From assembly GCA_021784975.1 (NCBI GenBank), contig JAJYGU010000233.1, positions 1-16,790 on the forward strand: a stretch of 16,790 nt of DNA, written 5' to 3'. The position numbers were made by a program, and so were the translations under genes. The notes beneath the pieces are model-generated. The model did not search any database and was not told the DNA's origin. It saw only the letters and a program-made list of their open reading frames with translations. This document shows positions 1-7,680 of the stretch, one piece after another. Each line of letters opens with the position of its first letter. Within the stretch, counting starts at the first letter, position 1. The DNA comes from Planctomycetota bacterium. Lineage in GTDB: Bacteria; Planctomycetota; Planctomycetia; Pirellulales; Thermoguttaceae.

Positions 1-882
1 GTTGACGAAGCCTGCATAGCTCACCGTCAGCGGCGGCAACGCTGCGCCGGCCAGCATGTACTGGTTGTCGGCGGTGACCGTCAGCGTGGCCGGGGTGACG
101 GTCAAGTAGTTGGCCACATAGCTGACCGTGTAGTTGGGGCTCACCACCGCATTGCCGATATGAATGGCATACGAGCCCACGTGGCTGCCCACCTTAGCGT
201 CCGTGGTCATGGTCGGCGGCGTGGCGATGACCGCACTCTGCGTATCGCCGTTGACCAGGCCGCCGACGGTGTAGCCCAAGCTCGGCAAGGTGGCCGCCCC
301 GTAGACCATGGTGGCCGGATTGGCGCAGATCAACAGCCGGGCTGGCGCAATGGTGAGCGTGCTGGCCACATAGCTGGTCGAGGCGTAGTCTGGATCCACG
401 GATCCGCTGATGTTGATCGTGTACCTGCCCGCGGGGCTGGACGCAAGTGCCCCACACGTTACGCTCGGCGGAACCGGCAGGTCGGCCAAGGTATCGCCGG
501 CGACCATGCCGGTCACATGGTAGTTCCACGTCGGTAGCGCGGCGGCCCCGTAGGTCATCGCCTTGTTGTCGGCGGTGAGGACCAGCGTGGTAGCGGCAGG
601 AGTGATCGTCAACTCGCCCGACTGATACACGATGTTGTAGTCTCGCGAGCGGTTCGGTCCGGTAACGGAAAGCGGGTAGCCGGTCGGTTTTCCCCAGGCA
701 TCGAGCAAGACGTGGCTCTGTGGAGTGGCGGTGGTACAAAAGGCCAACTGCGACTGGATACCCTCGCTGGCCAGGGTGTCGCCGTTGATCAATCCCGACG
801 TCTCGTAGGTGAACGTCGGCCAGGGATTGCCGTCGGCCCCAAGGTAGTTGTAGCTCTGGTCGTCGGCGGTGATCCATAACGT
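1..882 (-). repeat. MBG repeat array of the first surface protein
   Basis: Residues 546-839 are made of MBG-type units: about 546-641 (opens ATLWITADDQSYNY), 642-726 (TTLVLTADNKAMTYG), 727-810 (RLLICANPATMVYG) and 811 onward (TLTVTADNQYMLAG, cut by the edge). They match units 2, 3, 4 and 5 of the neighbouring protein in the same order. The counterpart of that protein's unit 1 is absent. Positions 1-180 align with 4025-4204 with few mismatches. Confidence 0.85.
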
Positions 883-2517
883 CGCCGGATTCACGACGAA
901 GGATAGCGTGCCAGTGCTGTCTTCCAGGATAGGGTTGTCCGCATAATAGTCTGCCGTGATCGTATGCGTGCTCCCCGAAAGTCCACTGATGGAGATATGT
1001 GCGACTCCATTGACCAAGACAACGCTGGAACCATAATTCACGCCGTCGATGGCGAACTGCACCGAGCCGGTCGGCATGGTGCTTACGGTAGTCGCGGCAA
1101 CCGTTGCGGTGAAAGCAACCGTCTCGCCGTAGGCCGAGGAGTTGAGGTGGTCACTAGTAATCACAACCTGGGTGGGCCGCGTTCCCGACAACCCGCCGGG
1201 ATATCCGTAACTGTCATACGGGTCGAAGCCGTAAATGGACGCGCCAAACGGCAGTGGGCCAGTGAAGGTATGGCTGCCAATGGTGATGGGGACCTGGGCC
1301 CCCGCGAAGCCCGTGCTGCCGATCGCCGTGAAGCCGCTGGCGGGGATCGCCGTTCCATCCATGGTAATCGACCCGACGTCACCGGCGGGAGCCAGAAGGT
1401 TCACATAGTTGTAGGAGAACCCGCTGGCCGGCGTAGACACAGTGTACTTGGTCAGAAAGTCCTCCGTCGGCGGGATTAACATCATAAACGGATCGGCGTC
1501 CGACACGTTGTCAAATTGCTGACCGTTGGAATACTGGGCCACCAAGATCGGCTGGTTGGCGACTATCTGCGTGGGCCCTGAGATGAGTTGCTCGAAATAC
1601 TGGCCCCGGTTCAAGGTGGCCACCACCGTCCCGTTTACGCTTACCTGCGTCCCATCGGTTGAGGCCAAGAAGCGGAAGGTGTCGCCTCCACTACGGGTTG
1701 CCAGAGGCATGGTGAGGAAATCCGTGCCCCAGACCCGCGTGGGCCACAGTTCCTCAACGAGGATGTCGCCCGCCGCAATATCCGCGCTGGGAACCCATGC
1801 GATCCGGTTGCCGCCGAACACGGCAATCGGCTGTGTCGAGGTGACGATCGTGCCTGTCAGGTCGGCGCCCTCAATGTCGTTGATCAACTGGTAGGTGTCA
1901 CCCTGATTCAACGTCACCGTATAAGGTGTTCCGGCGACGTGCGATCCGGTGGTGACCGATGGCGTTATCGTGACCGTAGTGCCATTGACCGCGCCGACGA
2001 GCGTAAAATCGGTTCCAGAAACCCCGTCGGGAAGGGTGTTCTTGTAGCCCAATACGACGTAATCGGTCCCTAGTGCAGCCGTGGGCAGGCCGAGATAGCC
2101 GTCGGAACTGGCCGTAATGTGGTTCATTCCGTAGACCGAGACCGGGTTTCCTGCCGTCACGTGGATTCCCAGATGCTCGACCGTGTCGGAGGACGTGATC
2201 TCTGCTCCCGAGGGAATGGCAACCGTGGTCGTCTGATTGGCGGTCACACTGAAGCTCTGGGAGAACGAGAGGCCGGGGATGGCCACCGTACCCGTGGTAT
2301 CGCGCGTACCCGTCAGAAAGAGACTAAGTTGCGCAGGCGAGCCGGAGTAATTAGCGGAGAAGCCCACCCAGAAGTCGGTCCCTTGGCTGGTGATCGCCGC
2401 CGCCAGCAGTTCCCGGCGCTCGAGTGTCTCCACCCCCAGACGACGCATCATCATGCGCCGTTTGGCAGTGCGAGAACTGGTAGTTTTGTGGTGCCGTTGT
2501 TGTGGCAAGAATCTCAT
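1..2517 (-). CDS. Large planctomycete surface protein with IgGFc-binding-like domain and MBG repeats (C-terminus beyond window)
   Basis: The frame is open for 839 codons from ATG 2517 to the left edge, so the C-terminus is missing. A strong Shine-Dalgarno GGAGGTG (2523-2529) fixes the start. Residues 1-40 are basic and end in ETLERRELLA, the planctomycete extracellular N-terminal motif. Residues about 45-440 resemble the bacterial IgGFc_binding domain: GTDFWVGFSANY at the start, then the IAVFGGNRIAWVP, GTDFLTMPL and ILVAQYSNGQ segments. Residues about 447-543 form an Ig-like domain (PTGSVQFAIDG). From about 546 come MBG repeats, each opening like LTITADN..YG and closing like DYxxxYxxGxLTITPA. 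The protein is expected to be exported and exposed, perhaps adhesive; its ligand is unknown. The MBG part is paralogous to that of the next gene upstream. Domain naming is from memory of family patterns. Confidence 0.88.
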   Translation of the reverse strand, partial: MRFLPQQRHHKTTSSRTAKRRMMMRRLGVETLERRELLAAAITSQGTDFWVGFSANYSGSPAQLSLFLTGTRDTTGTVAIPGLSFSQSFSVTANQTTTVAIPSGAEITSSDTVEHLGIHVTAGNPVSVYGMNHITASSDGYLGLPTAALGTDYVVLGYKNTLPDGVSGTDFTLVGAVNGTTVTITPSVTTGSHVAGTPYTVTLNQGDTYQLINDIEGADLTGTIVTSTQPIAVFGGNRIAWVPSADIAAGDILVEELWPTRVWGTDFLTMPLATRSGGDTFRFLASTDGTQVSVNGTVVATLNRGQYFEQLISGPTQIVANQPILVAQYSNGQQFDNVSDADPFMMLIPPTEDFLTKYTVSTPASGFSYNYVNLLAPAGDVGSITMDGTAIPASGFTAIGSTGFAGAQVPITIGSHTFTGPLPFGASIYGFDPYDSYGYPGGLSGTRPTQVVITSDHLNSSAYGETVAFTATVAATTVSTMPTGSVQFAIDGVNYGSSVVLVNGVAHISISGLSGSTHTITADYYADNPILEDSTGTLSFVVNPATLWITADDQSYNYLGADGNPWPTFTYETSGLINGDTLASEGIQSQLAFCTTATPQSHVLLDAWGKPTGYPLSVTGPNRSRDYNIVYQSGELTITPAATTLVLTADNKAMTYGAAALPTWNYHVTGMVAGDTLADLPVPPSVTCGALASSPAGRYTINISGSVDPDYASTSYVASTLTIAPARLLICANPATMVYGAATLPSLGYTVGGLVNGDTQSAVIATPPTMTTDAKVGSHVGSYAIHIGNAVVSPNYTVSYVANYLTVTPATLTVTADNQYMLAGAALPPLTVSYAGFVN

Positions 2518-2522
2518 AGACG

Positions 2523-2529
2523 CACCTCC
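2523..2529 (-). promoter_or_regulatory. Strong ribosome binding site of the first surface protein
   Basis: The minus strand reads GGAGGTG five bases before ATG 2517. It is the best Shine-Dalgarno match in the window and decides the start over the in-frame ATG cluster further in (MMM at residues 22-24). Confidence 0.75.
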
Positions 2530-2806
2530 ACTGGTTGGGCGATTGAGAGCCGTGCTTCGTGCGCAAGCCAGACGAAGCTCAATCGGCTTCTCTGCGGGAA
2601 TCCTCAACAAGCGATCCCGATCGACAGAGCGGTTCAGTTCGTTGATCGACGCCAATCTCGAAGGAGGGATCGCGACGGCAGGCAACGCGCCGTTGAAAAG
2701 CGGCAATGCGACCGCAGCCCGATTGGCCTCCCTTGAACGCGCGTGTTTTGCTGCGAAGGCTCTTCGATGCAAACGCCAACACAATTCGCAGGAGTCAGTC
2801 GCGCCG

Positions 2807-2835
2807 AGTTTATACCCTCCCACACCGAAAGTCAA
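2807..2835 (-). promoter_or_regulatory. Candidate sigma-70 promoter for the first surface protein
   Basis: The minus strand has TTGACT (2830-2835) as a -35 match. Either TAAACT (2807-2812, 17-base spacer) or the overlapping TATAAA (2809-2814, 15-base spacer) could be the -10. Transcription from here would give a leader of roughly 280 bases before ATG 2517. No experimental support is possible from sequence alone. Confidence 0.35.
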
Positions 2836-2924
2836 CTAAACTAGGGAAGAATCTCGGGGGGGTCGAGAGTACATCTACAGTCGCATCCCAGGGTGGCACA
2901 GACCGCGGTGCGCCCTTGGGATGG

Positions 2925-2949
2925 TTTAGCCGCGCCCCAGCGGGAAGCG
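2925..2949 (+). repeat. Dispersed 25-bp repeat, copy 1
   Basis: This copy begins TTTAGCCGCGCCCC and ends CGGGAAGCG. It matches 7529-7553 at 23 of 25 positions in the same orientation, differing only by two G/A changes. The two copies flank the second surface protein gene. I believe such motifs are scattered in planctomycete genomes, but that is recollection, not something checked here. Confidence 0.7.
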
Positions 2950-3100
2950 GCCGCCGAGCGAATGAAAAATGAACAACGGGAACTGACAAACGCAAACCTG
3001 GCCTCCGACCTCCGAGATCGTAGAGCCCCACCGAGACCGCTGATTGGTACCGTGACCGTTGGACGAGAGACCGAAGTTCCAGCGATTGCGCCGAAGAAGC

Positions 3101-3127
3101 GGTGGGGCCCGCTACGCTCGACCCACC
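3101..3127. repeat. Inverted repeat directly after the second surface protein
   Basis: GGTGGG (3101-3106) and CCCACC (3122-3127) are complementary arms around a 15-base loop containing GCTACGC, a core also seen in the array at 9124-9330. It abuts the stop codon (3128-3130) of the minus-strand gene. It could slow or end transcription, but no T-run follows on that strand, so it is better called a palindromic intergenic repeat than an intrinsic terminator. Confidence 0.5.
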
Positions 3128-6100
3128 CTACACCGAGATGGTAGTTTCGCCGGACCGCTGCCCGCTGAGCGTGTCGCCGACCGAGCGGAAGAACAGGTCC
3201 AGGGCGGTGGGGCCGCCGTACAAAGTGTCGGCCACACTGTCGTTGAACACCGTGCCCGGCCTGAGGTAGTACGGGCCGTTCACGCCGCCCGCTAAGGTGC
3301 CCCGGAGATGTCCGACGCGAGTGTTATAGTCAATCGCCGGGTTGGACGAGTAATAGCTATCCCACTCGCTCAAGATCGCCAACAGGGCCGCGTCGTGGCT
3401 GGTGTCCACGGGAGTGGCCGGAGTGTAGGCAGTGGTGCCGCCGATCAGGATGGCATCGCCCGCGCCGCCGTAAAGCCGTTGAGAGCCGGTGCCTCCGATG
3501 AGGATGCTCGGGCCGCTGCCGCCCCGCAGCGTCGCCCCCGGATCGCCAAACTCATAGGTCGGCCCGCCGCCGCCGTTCATGGTGCCGCCCGTGCCGTGGT
3601 CCAGGTATAGCCAGGCCGGCAAGTCTACATTCGGCGAGACCGTGATCACGTCGGCGCCGCCATTGCCGTGGGCCACAATCCGGCTGATCGGCTGGCTGTC
3701 GGAACCAAACGCGCCTTTGGAGATGCCGCTTATCAACACCGACACCCTGCCGGGAAGAACCGGATTGACCGTGATCGAGTTGTTGCCCGCCGTCCCCCAG
3801 ATATAGAGGATGTTTCCCTGGGGCGTCCCGGTGCTCAGCGGATCGGGCATCAAATAGACCGCATTGCTGGTCGGCTCGACCGTCAAGATCCCCGGCTTGT
3901 ACTTGAAGCTGTAGTCGGCATCATACGCCCCGCCAGCAGTAATCAGATACCTGCCCGCCGGGCTGGCCGAGGTGGCGGTGGTCTTAGCGATGGGCTTCAC
4001 CGCCAAGCTGGCCGCCGTGTCGCCGTTGACGAAGCCTGCATAGCTCACCGTCAGCGGCGGCAGCGCCGAGCCGACCAGCATGTATTTGTTGTCGGCGGTG
4101 ACCGTCAACGTGGCCGGTGTGACCCTCACATAGTTGGCCACATAGCTGACCGTATAGTTGGAGCTCACCACCGCGTTGCCGATGTGGATGGCATACGAGC
4201 CCACGTGGCTGCCGCTCTCCGGCTGTCCTAGGATCGCCGCCTTGGCGGTGGTGATGAGCGTCGGCGGCGTGGCGATGACCGCACTCTGCGTGTCGCCGTT
4301 GACCAGGCCGCTGACGGAATAGTTCAAGGTCGGCAAGGTGGCCGCCCCATAGACCATGGTCGCCGGATTGGCGAAAAGCAGAAGCCGCGCCGGCGAGATC
4401 GTCAGCGTGCCGTTGACATACTGCGGCGCCGTCAGCGGCGGGCTAATCACGTAATCCGGGTCGGCAGGCGGGCTGGTGAAGACGATCGAATACGTCCCAG
4501 CAGGACTCGTGGAGCCTGCCGTCGGGCAGGCCAGCGTGGGCTGCTTAGTCAGGCCGGCGACGCTGTCGCCGTTTAAGAAGCCGGTCACGTGGTAGCTCAA
4601 GGTCGGCAGCAAGGCCGCTCCGTAGGTCATCGCCGCATTGTTGGCGGTGAAGACCAGGGTGGCGGCAGGGGTAATCGTCAGCGCGCCGGGCAGGTAGGTG
4701 ATGTCGTAGTCGCCCGCCTGGCCTGGTCCGGTGACGTTGATCGGATAGAAACTGACGATAACGTGGCTCCGGGGCGTGGCCGTCGTCGAGAACTTCAATT
4801 GCGAGGTGATGCCCTCGCTGTCCAAAGTGTCGCTGAAGAGAAGACCGGCAACCGCATGGGCCGTGAACGTCGGCCACGGATTTCCGTCAGCGCCGGCGTA
4901 GTTGTAGGTCTTGTTGTCGGCCTGAACCATCAACGGCGCGGGCGTCACTGTCAGGGTGCCATCGACGTAGCTGATGATGTAGTTGCTGTCAACCGCCCCG
5001 CCGATGGTGATGGGGTAGCTGCCCACGTGGCTGGCGGTGATGGCGGTGGTGCTGATCGCTGGTGGCGTGGTCAACGCGTCGCCAGGGACCAGTCCGATGA
5101 CGGTATAGGTCAACGGTGGGTTGGCTTTGCCATAGACCTTCGACTGGTTGTCGGCCGAGATCAGCAGCGGCGCGGGCGTTACCAGATACGACACCGTCGC
5201 GCTGCTGTCCTGGTAGGCGAGCGTATCGTGGCTGTAACTGGCGGCGATGGCGTGAGTAGTTGCCGACAGCCCGCTTACCGAGATACTCGCCTCGCCGTTG
5301 ACCAAGGCAACGCTCGAACCATAGGCGGAGCCGTCAATCGCGAACTGCACAGAGCCCGTCGGGGTGCCGATGGCAGCGCTCACCATGGCCGTAAAGACGA
5401 CCGTCTGGCCGTAAATCGAGCCGGCAGGATAGTTGCTGGAAATAGCGACATTTGTGGTTGCCGCTTGAAGTTCGTAAGCCCCGATGTCGACCGTGCCGTT
5501 GACAATGCGGGGATAGCCGGAGCCGCGCTGGTCGGTGGTCACGCCGCTAGGAATCAGGGCGTTGTCGCCGGCATCGATGGCCGGACTCCCCGGCAACAGG
5601 GCCATGGTCTCGGTTGGTCCACCGTTGTCGGCCAATGGTCCCAGCAGCGGATCGACGCCGGTGATATTGTTGGCCGAACTGCTGCTGAAGATTGTGCCGG
5701 TGGTATTCTCGATCAACGAGTAACTGGCCGTCACGGTGCCTTCGACGTCGGTGGGTGTGTAGCCGTACATATTAGTATTGGCGGCCACGATGGTATTGGC
5801 CAATGTGAGCGTGCCAGGGCCAGAGTAGCTGTAGATGCCGCCGCCATGCTCCGCCGAGTTTCCGGCGATGGTGCTATCGTAGGCCGTCATCGTGCCAGGA
5901 CCGAGGATGCAAATGCCGCCGCCGTAGGAGTACCCGATGTCCGAGTAAGCTCTGTTTCCGGAAATGGTGCTGTCGGTAATCGTCAGGGTGCCGTCATTGA
6001 AAATGCCGCCGCCGTTGGCGAGGGACCCGCCTTCCGTCTCGGCCGAGTTTCCCGAAATGGTGCTGCCGGTAATCGTGAGCGTGCCCGAGTTATTGTCGAT

Positions 6101-7342
6101 GCCGCCACCGTCGGCGTCGGAGCCTACCCCGTAAGCCGTGTTTCCGGAAATAGTGCTGTCGGCAATCGTCAGCGTGCCCGAGGTATTGTCGATGCCGCCG
6201 CAGAACACGCCCCGGTTTCCGGAAATGGTGCTGTCGACAATCGTGAGCGTGCCGTCGTTGAAAATGCCGCCGCCACACCAGCCGACTGAGTTTCCGGAAA
6301 TGGTGCTGTTGGCAATCGTGAGCGTGCCGTCGTTGAAAATGCCGCCGCCGTCGGAGGACACTGAGTAACCCGAGTTTCCGGAAATGGTGCTGTCGGTAAT
6401 CGTGAGCGTGCCGGAGTTATTGTCGATGCCGCCGCCGTGGGACATGCTCGAGTTTCCCGAAACGGTGCTGCCGGCAATCGTGAGCGTGCCGTCATTGAAA
6501 ATGCCGCCGCCGTTACTGGCGGAATTGCCGGAGATGGCGGTGCCGGTAACTGTGAGCGTGCCGAGGTTGCGAATGCCGCCTCCGGTCGTGGCTGAGTTCT
6601 GATCAATGTCACCGCCGGTCATCGTCAAGGTACAACCGGCCTCGTTGTCGATCCCACCACCACGGGTTGCCGGAGAGTTCTCATCAATGTGGGTGTCGGC
6701 GATCGTCACCGTGCCAGCGTCCAGGTTAGCGATGCCCCCGCCAACATCCGCCGAGTTTCCCAAGATGATACATTGGTTGATAGTGACGTTCCCACCGAGA
6801 TTCTCGATGCCGCCACCACTCCCAGAGGTTGTTGCGTTGATGATCGTCAGACCCGTGATATTGACCGTCACACCAGCGCCAACGCTGAACACTCGCGAAA
6901 TTGTATTGCCACTGATGGTCATCATGATCGGGTTGGGCGGTGTGTCCAAGCCCGTGATCGTCGTTGTGCCTGTGGTGTTGGTCAGATCCAACTCCCCCGC
7001 ACTGAGTGCGATCGTCCCGAAGGCGAGGCTTGAATCGAAGTTGATCGTGTTGTCGCCTCCAGCCGCGTTGGCGTCGAAGACCGCCTGCCGCAGGCTGCCG
7101 GGCAGGTCGCCGGCGTGCGCCACTGGGCCGTCGCTGGTGTTGGCGACCGTAAAGACGCTCAACAGGCTGCGGTCTTCCAACAGCTCGCAGCGGAGTCGGC
7201 GATGGTAGAGAGAACGTGCCGAGGGGGATAGCCCCATTCTTGTGGCGTCGCACCACAAAAAGCGGGACCGTCCCCGCGACGACCTGCCGCTGCGACCATT
7301 AGACTGTGTACCGCGGTTCCAAAGATGCAGACCCAGGTGCAT
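3128..7342 (-). CDS. Giant planctomycete surface protein: beta-helix repeats, Ig-like domain, five MBG repeats
   Basis: The product has 1404 residues. The N-terminus is arginine-rich and carries CELLEDRSLLS (residues 52-62), the planctomycete extracellular motif. A GSLRQAVFDANA segment (82-93) leads into a right-handed parallel beta-helix at about 100-520, with GGGIxNxGTLTI and STISGN repeats. A choice-of-anchor-Q-like cap follows (DPLLGPLADNGGPTETMALL, GSPAIDAGD, 564-625), then an Ig-like domain (629-723), five MBG units (725-1157), and a glycine-rich tail with degenerate RTX-like strings (LRGGSGPSILIGG, LYGGAGDAILIGG; 1160-1404). It is expected at the cell surface or secreted; function unknown. 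ATG 7342 has GAGGGAGAG upstream; ATG 7237 (MGLSPSARS) is the alternative and would leave a shorter N-terminus before the motif. Confidence 0.9.
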   Translation of the reverse strand: MHLGLHLWNRGTQSNGRSGRSSRGRSRFLWCDATRMGLSPSARSLYHRRLRCELLEDRSLLSVFTVANTSDGPVAHAGDLPGSLRQAVFDANAAGGDNTINFDSSLAFGTIALSAGELDLTNTTGTTTITGLDTPPNPIMMTISGNTISRVFSVGAGVTVNITGLTIINATTSGSGGGIENLGGNVTINQCIILGNSADVGGGIANLDAGTVTIADTHIDENSPATRGGGIDNEAGCTLTMTGGDIDQNSATTGGGIRNLGTLTVTGTAISGNSASNGGGIFNDGTLTIAGSTVSGNSSMSHGGGIDNNSGTLTITDSTISGNSGYSVSSDGGGIFNDGTLTIANSTISGNSVGWCGGGIFNDGTLTIVDSTISGNRGVFCGGIDNTSGTLTIADSTISGNTAYGVGSDADGGGIDNNSGTLTITGSTISGNSAETEGGSLANGGGIFNDGTLTITDSTISGNRAYSDIGYSYGGGICILGPGTMTAYDSTIAGNSAEHGGGIYSYSGPGTLTLANTIVAANTNMYGYTPTDVEGTVTASYSLIENTTGTIFSSSSANNITGVDPLLGPLADNGGPTETMALLPGSPAIDAGDNALIPSGVTTDQRGSGYPRIVNGTVDIGAYELQAATTNVAISSNYPAGSIYGQTVVFTAMVSAAIGTPTGSVQFAIDGSAYGSSVALVNGEASISVSGLSATTHAIAASYSHDTLAYQDSSATVSYLVTPAPLLISADNQSKVYGKANPPLTYTVIGLVPGDALTTPPAISTTAITASHVGSYPITIGGAVDSNYIISYVDGTLTVTPAPLMVQADNKTYNYAGADGNPWPTFTAHAVAGLLFSDTLDSEGITSQLKFSTTATPRSHVIVSFYPINVTGPGQAGDYDITYLPGALTITPAATLVFTANNAAMTYGAALLPTLSYHVTGFLNGDSVAGLTKQPTLACPTAGSTSPAGTYSIVFTSPPADPDYVISPPLTAPQYVNGTLTISPARLLLFANPATMVYGAATLPTLNYSVSGLVNGDTQSAVIATPPTLITTAKAAILGQPESGSHVGSYAIHIGNAVVSSNYTVSYVANYVRVTPATLTVTADNKYMLVGSALPPLTVSYAGFVNGDTAASLAVKPIAKTTATSASPAGRYLITAGGAYDADYSFKYKPGILTVEPTSNAVYLMPDPLSTGTPQGNILYIWGTAGNNSITVNPVLPGRVSVLISGISKGAFGSDSQPISRIVAHGNGGADVITVSPNVDLPAWLYLDHGTGGTMNGGGGPTYEFGDPGATLRGGSGPSILIGGTGSQRLYGGAGDAILIGGTTAYTPATPVDTSHDAALLAILSEWDSYYSSNPAIDYNTRVGHLRGTLAGGVNGPYYLRPGTVFNDSVADTLYGGPTALDLFFRSVGDTLSGQRSGETTISV
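3872..5170 (-). repeat. MBG repeat array of the second surface protein (five units)
   Basis: The units start at about residues 725 (PLLISADNQSKVYG), 803 (PLMVQADNKTYNY), 894 (ATLVFTANNAAMTYG), 986 (RLLLFANPATMVYG) and 1078 (TLTVTADNKYMLVG). Most end in a DYxxxYxxGxLTITPA-like strand. Unit 4 carries a short insertion around AILGQPES (residues about 1036-1043) that is missing from the equivalent unit of the first surface protein. Confidence 0.85.
5798..6667 (-). repeat. Tandem beta-helix coil repeats (STISGN units)
   Basis: About ten coils carry the core GTLTI..STISGN. ISGN/VSGN/IAGN cores begin near residues 269, 293, 319, 347, 372, 398, 429, 459 and 491, spaced 24-32 residues apart. At DNA level the core is nearly invariant: on the plus strand, variants of TTTCCGGAAATGGTGCTG recur near 5954, 6047, 6141, 6219, 6292, 6375 and 6453. 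The loops between cores vary in length and composition. Confidence 0.85.
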
Positions 7343-7528
7343 TGCAGTGTCTCTCCCTCGGTGATCGTGGGCTGTTGCTGATCGCCCGCCCCCTTGGGCT
7401 CCAACAAATCTACCCAGTTTATTCCGCCTTTCTCTCTTGCCGGCCGGTGGGTGTCAATACTTGCCACCCGTACATGGGGGTATGGCGGCAAAGCGGAAAG
7501 CGGAGGACGGAGCCGAAAGGGGATGTCG

Positions 7529-7553
7529 TTTAACCGCGCCCCAACGGGAAGCG
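7529..7553 (+). repeat. Dispersed 25-bp repeat, copy 2
   Basis: This copy begins TTTAACCGCGCCCC and ends CGGGAAGCG, 23 of 25 identical to 2925-2949 and in direct orientation. Sequence beyond the 25 bp differs between the copies, which fits a dispersed short repeat better than a long duplication. Confidence 0.7.
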
Positions 7554-7580
7554 AGTCGCCAAAGCGGAGCCGGCACCCTA

Positions 7581-7603
7581 CCCTCTCCCCGAGGGAGATG
7601 GGG
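7581..7603. repeat. Imperfect CCCTCTCCC hairpin
   Basis: TCTCCC (7584-7589) pairs with GGGAGA (7593-7598) over a 3-base loop, with an outer CCC/GGG extension interrupted by one T. It is a diverged copy of the hairpin at 7655-7680. Confidence 0.5.
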
Positions 7604-7654
7604 GGTGTTCTGGCCTACCGCCCTCCGAACTCCGCCTTGGCCCCCCCTCACCCT

Positions 7655-7680
7655 GTCCCTCTCCCGCAGGGAGAGGGGAC
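7655..7680. repeat. CCCTCTCCC-GCA-GGGAGAGGG palindromic repeat
   Basis: A perfect 9-bp stem (7657-7665 with 7669-7677) closes over the loop GCA. Outer GT/AC bases pair after a one-base bulge. It lies 16 bases past the stop of the radical SAM gene and may act as an RNA end-stabilising or attenuating hairpin, but no T-run follows. I recall this kind of element as a common dispersed intergenic repeat; not checked here. Confidence 0.6.

Larger units (their letters stand above)
2518..3127. other. 610-bp intergenic spacer between the two surface protein genes
   Basis: No credible gene is seen on either strand. The short open frames have no family resemblance and are crossed by promoter-like and repeat sequence. 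From left to right it holds the RBS and leader of the first surface protein, the candidate promoter at 2807-2835, a dispersed repeat at 2925-2949, and an inverted repeat at 3101-3127 just past the stop of the second surface protein. Confidence 0.6.

Noticed and set aside
2579..3127. Several short open frames in the spacer between the surface genes
   Set aside because: They overlap each other on both strands, lack recognisable motifs or good RBS, and cross a promoter candidate and palindromic repeats.
4589..6289. A 566-codon open frame on the plus strand
   Set aside because: It is antisense to the giant surface protein, is arginine-rich with no family resemblance, and arises from the GC-rich repeat coding sequence on the other strand.
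5798..6667. Regularly spaced repeats that could be taken for a CRISPR array
   Set aside because: The repeats stay in one reading frame, encode GTLTI..STISGN coils, and the intervening pieces vary in length in multiples of three. They are protein repeats.
3128..7342. A calcium-binding RTX toxin identity for the glycine-rich tail
   Set aside because: The GG.G strings near residues 1255-1300 are few and degenerate, with no full nonapeptide array, so only a vague RTX-like resemblance is claimed.
7416..7457. TTGACA (7452-7457) and TAAACT (7416-7421) on the minus strand as promoter of the second surface protein
   Set aside because: The two boxes are 30 bases apart, too far for a sigma-70 promoter, and nothing suitable lies at the correct distance from either.
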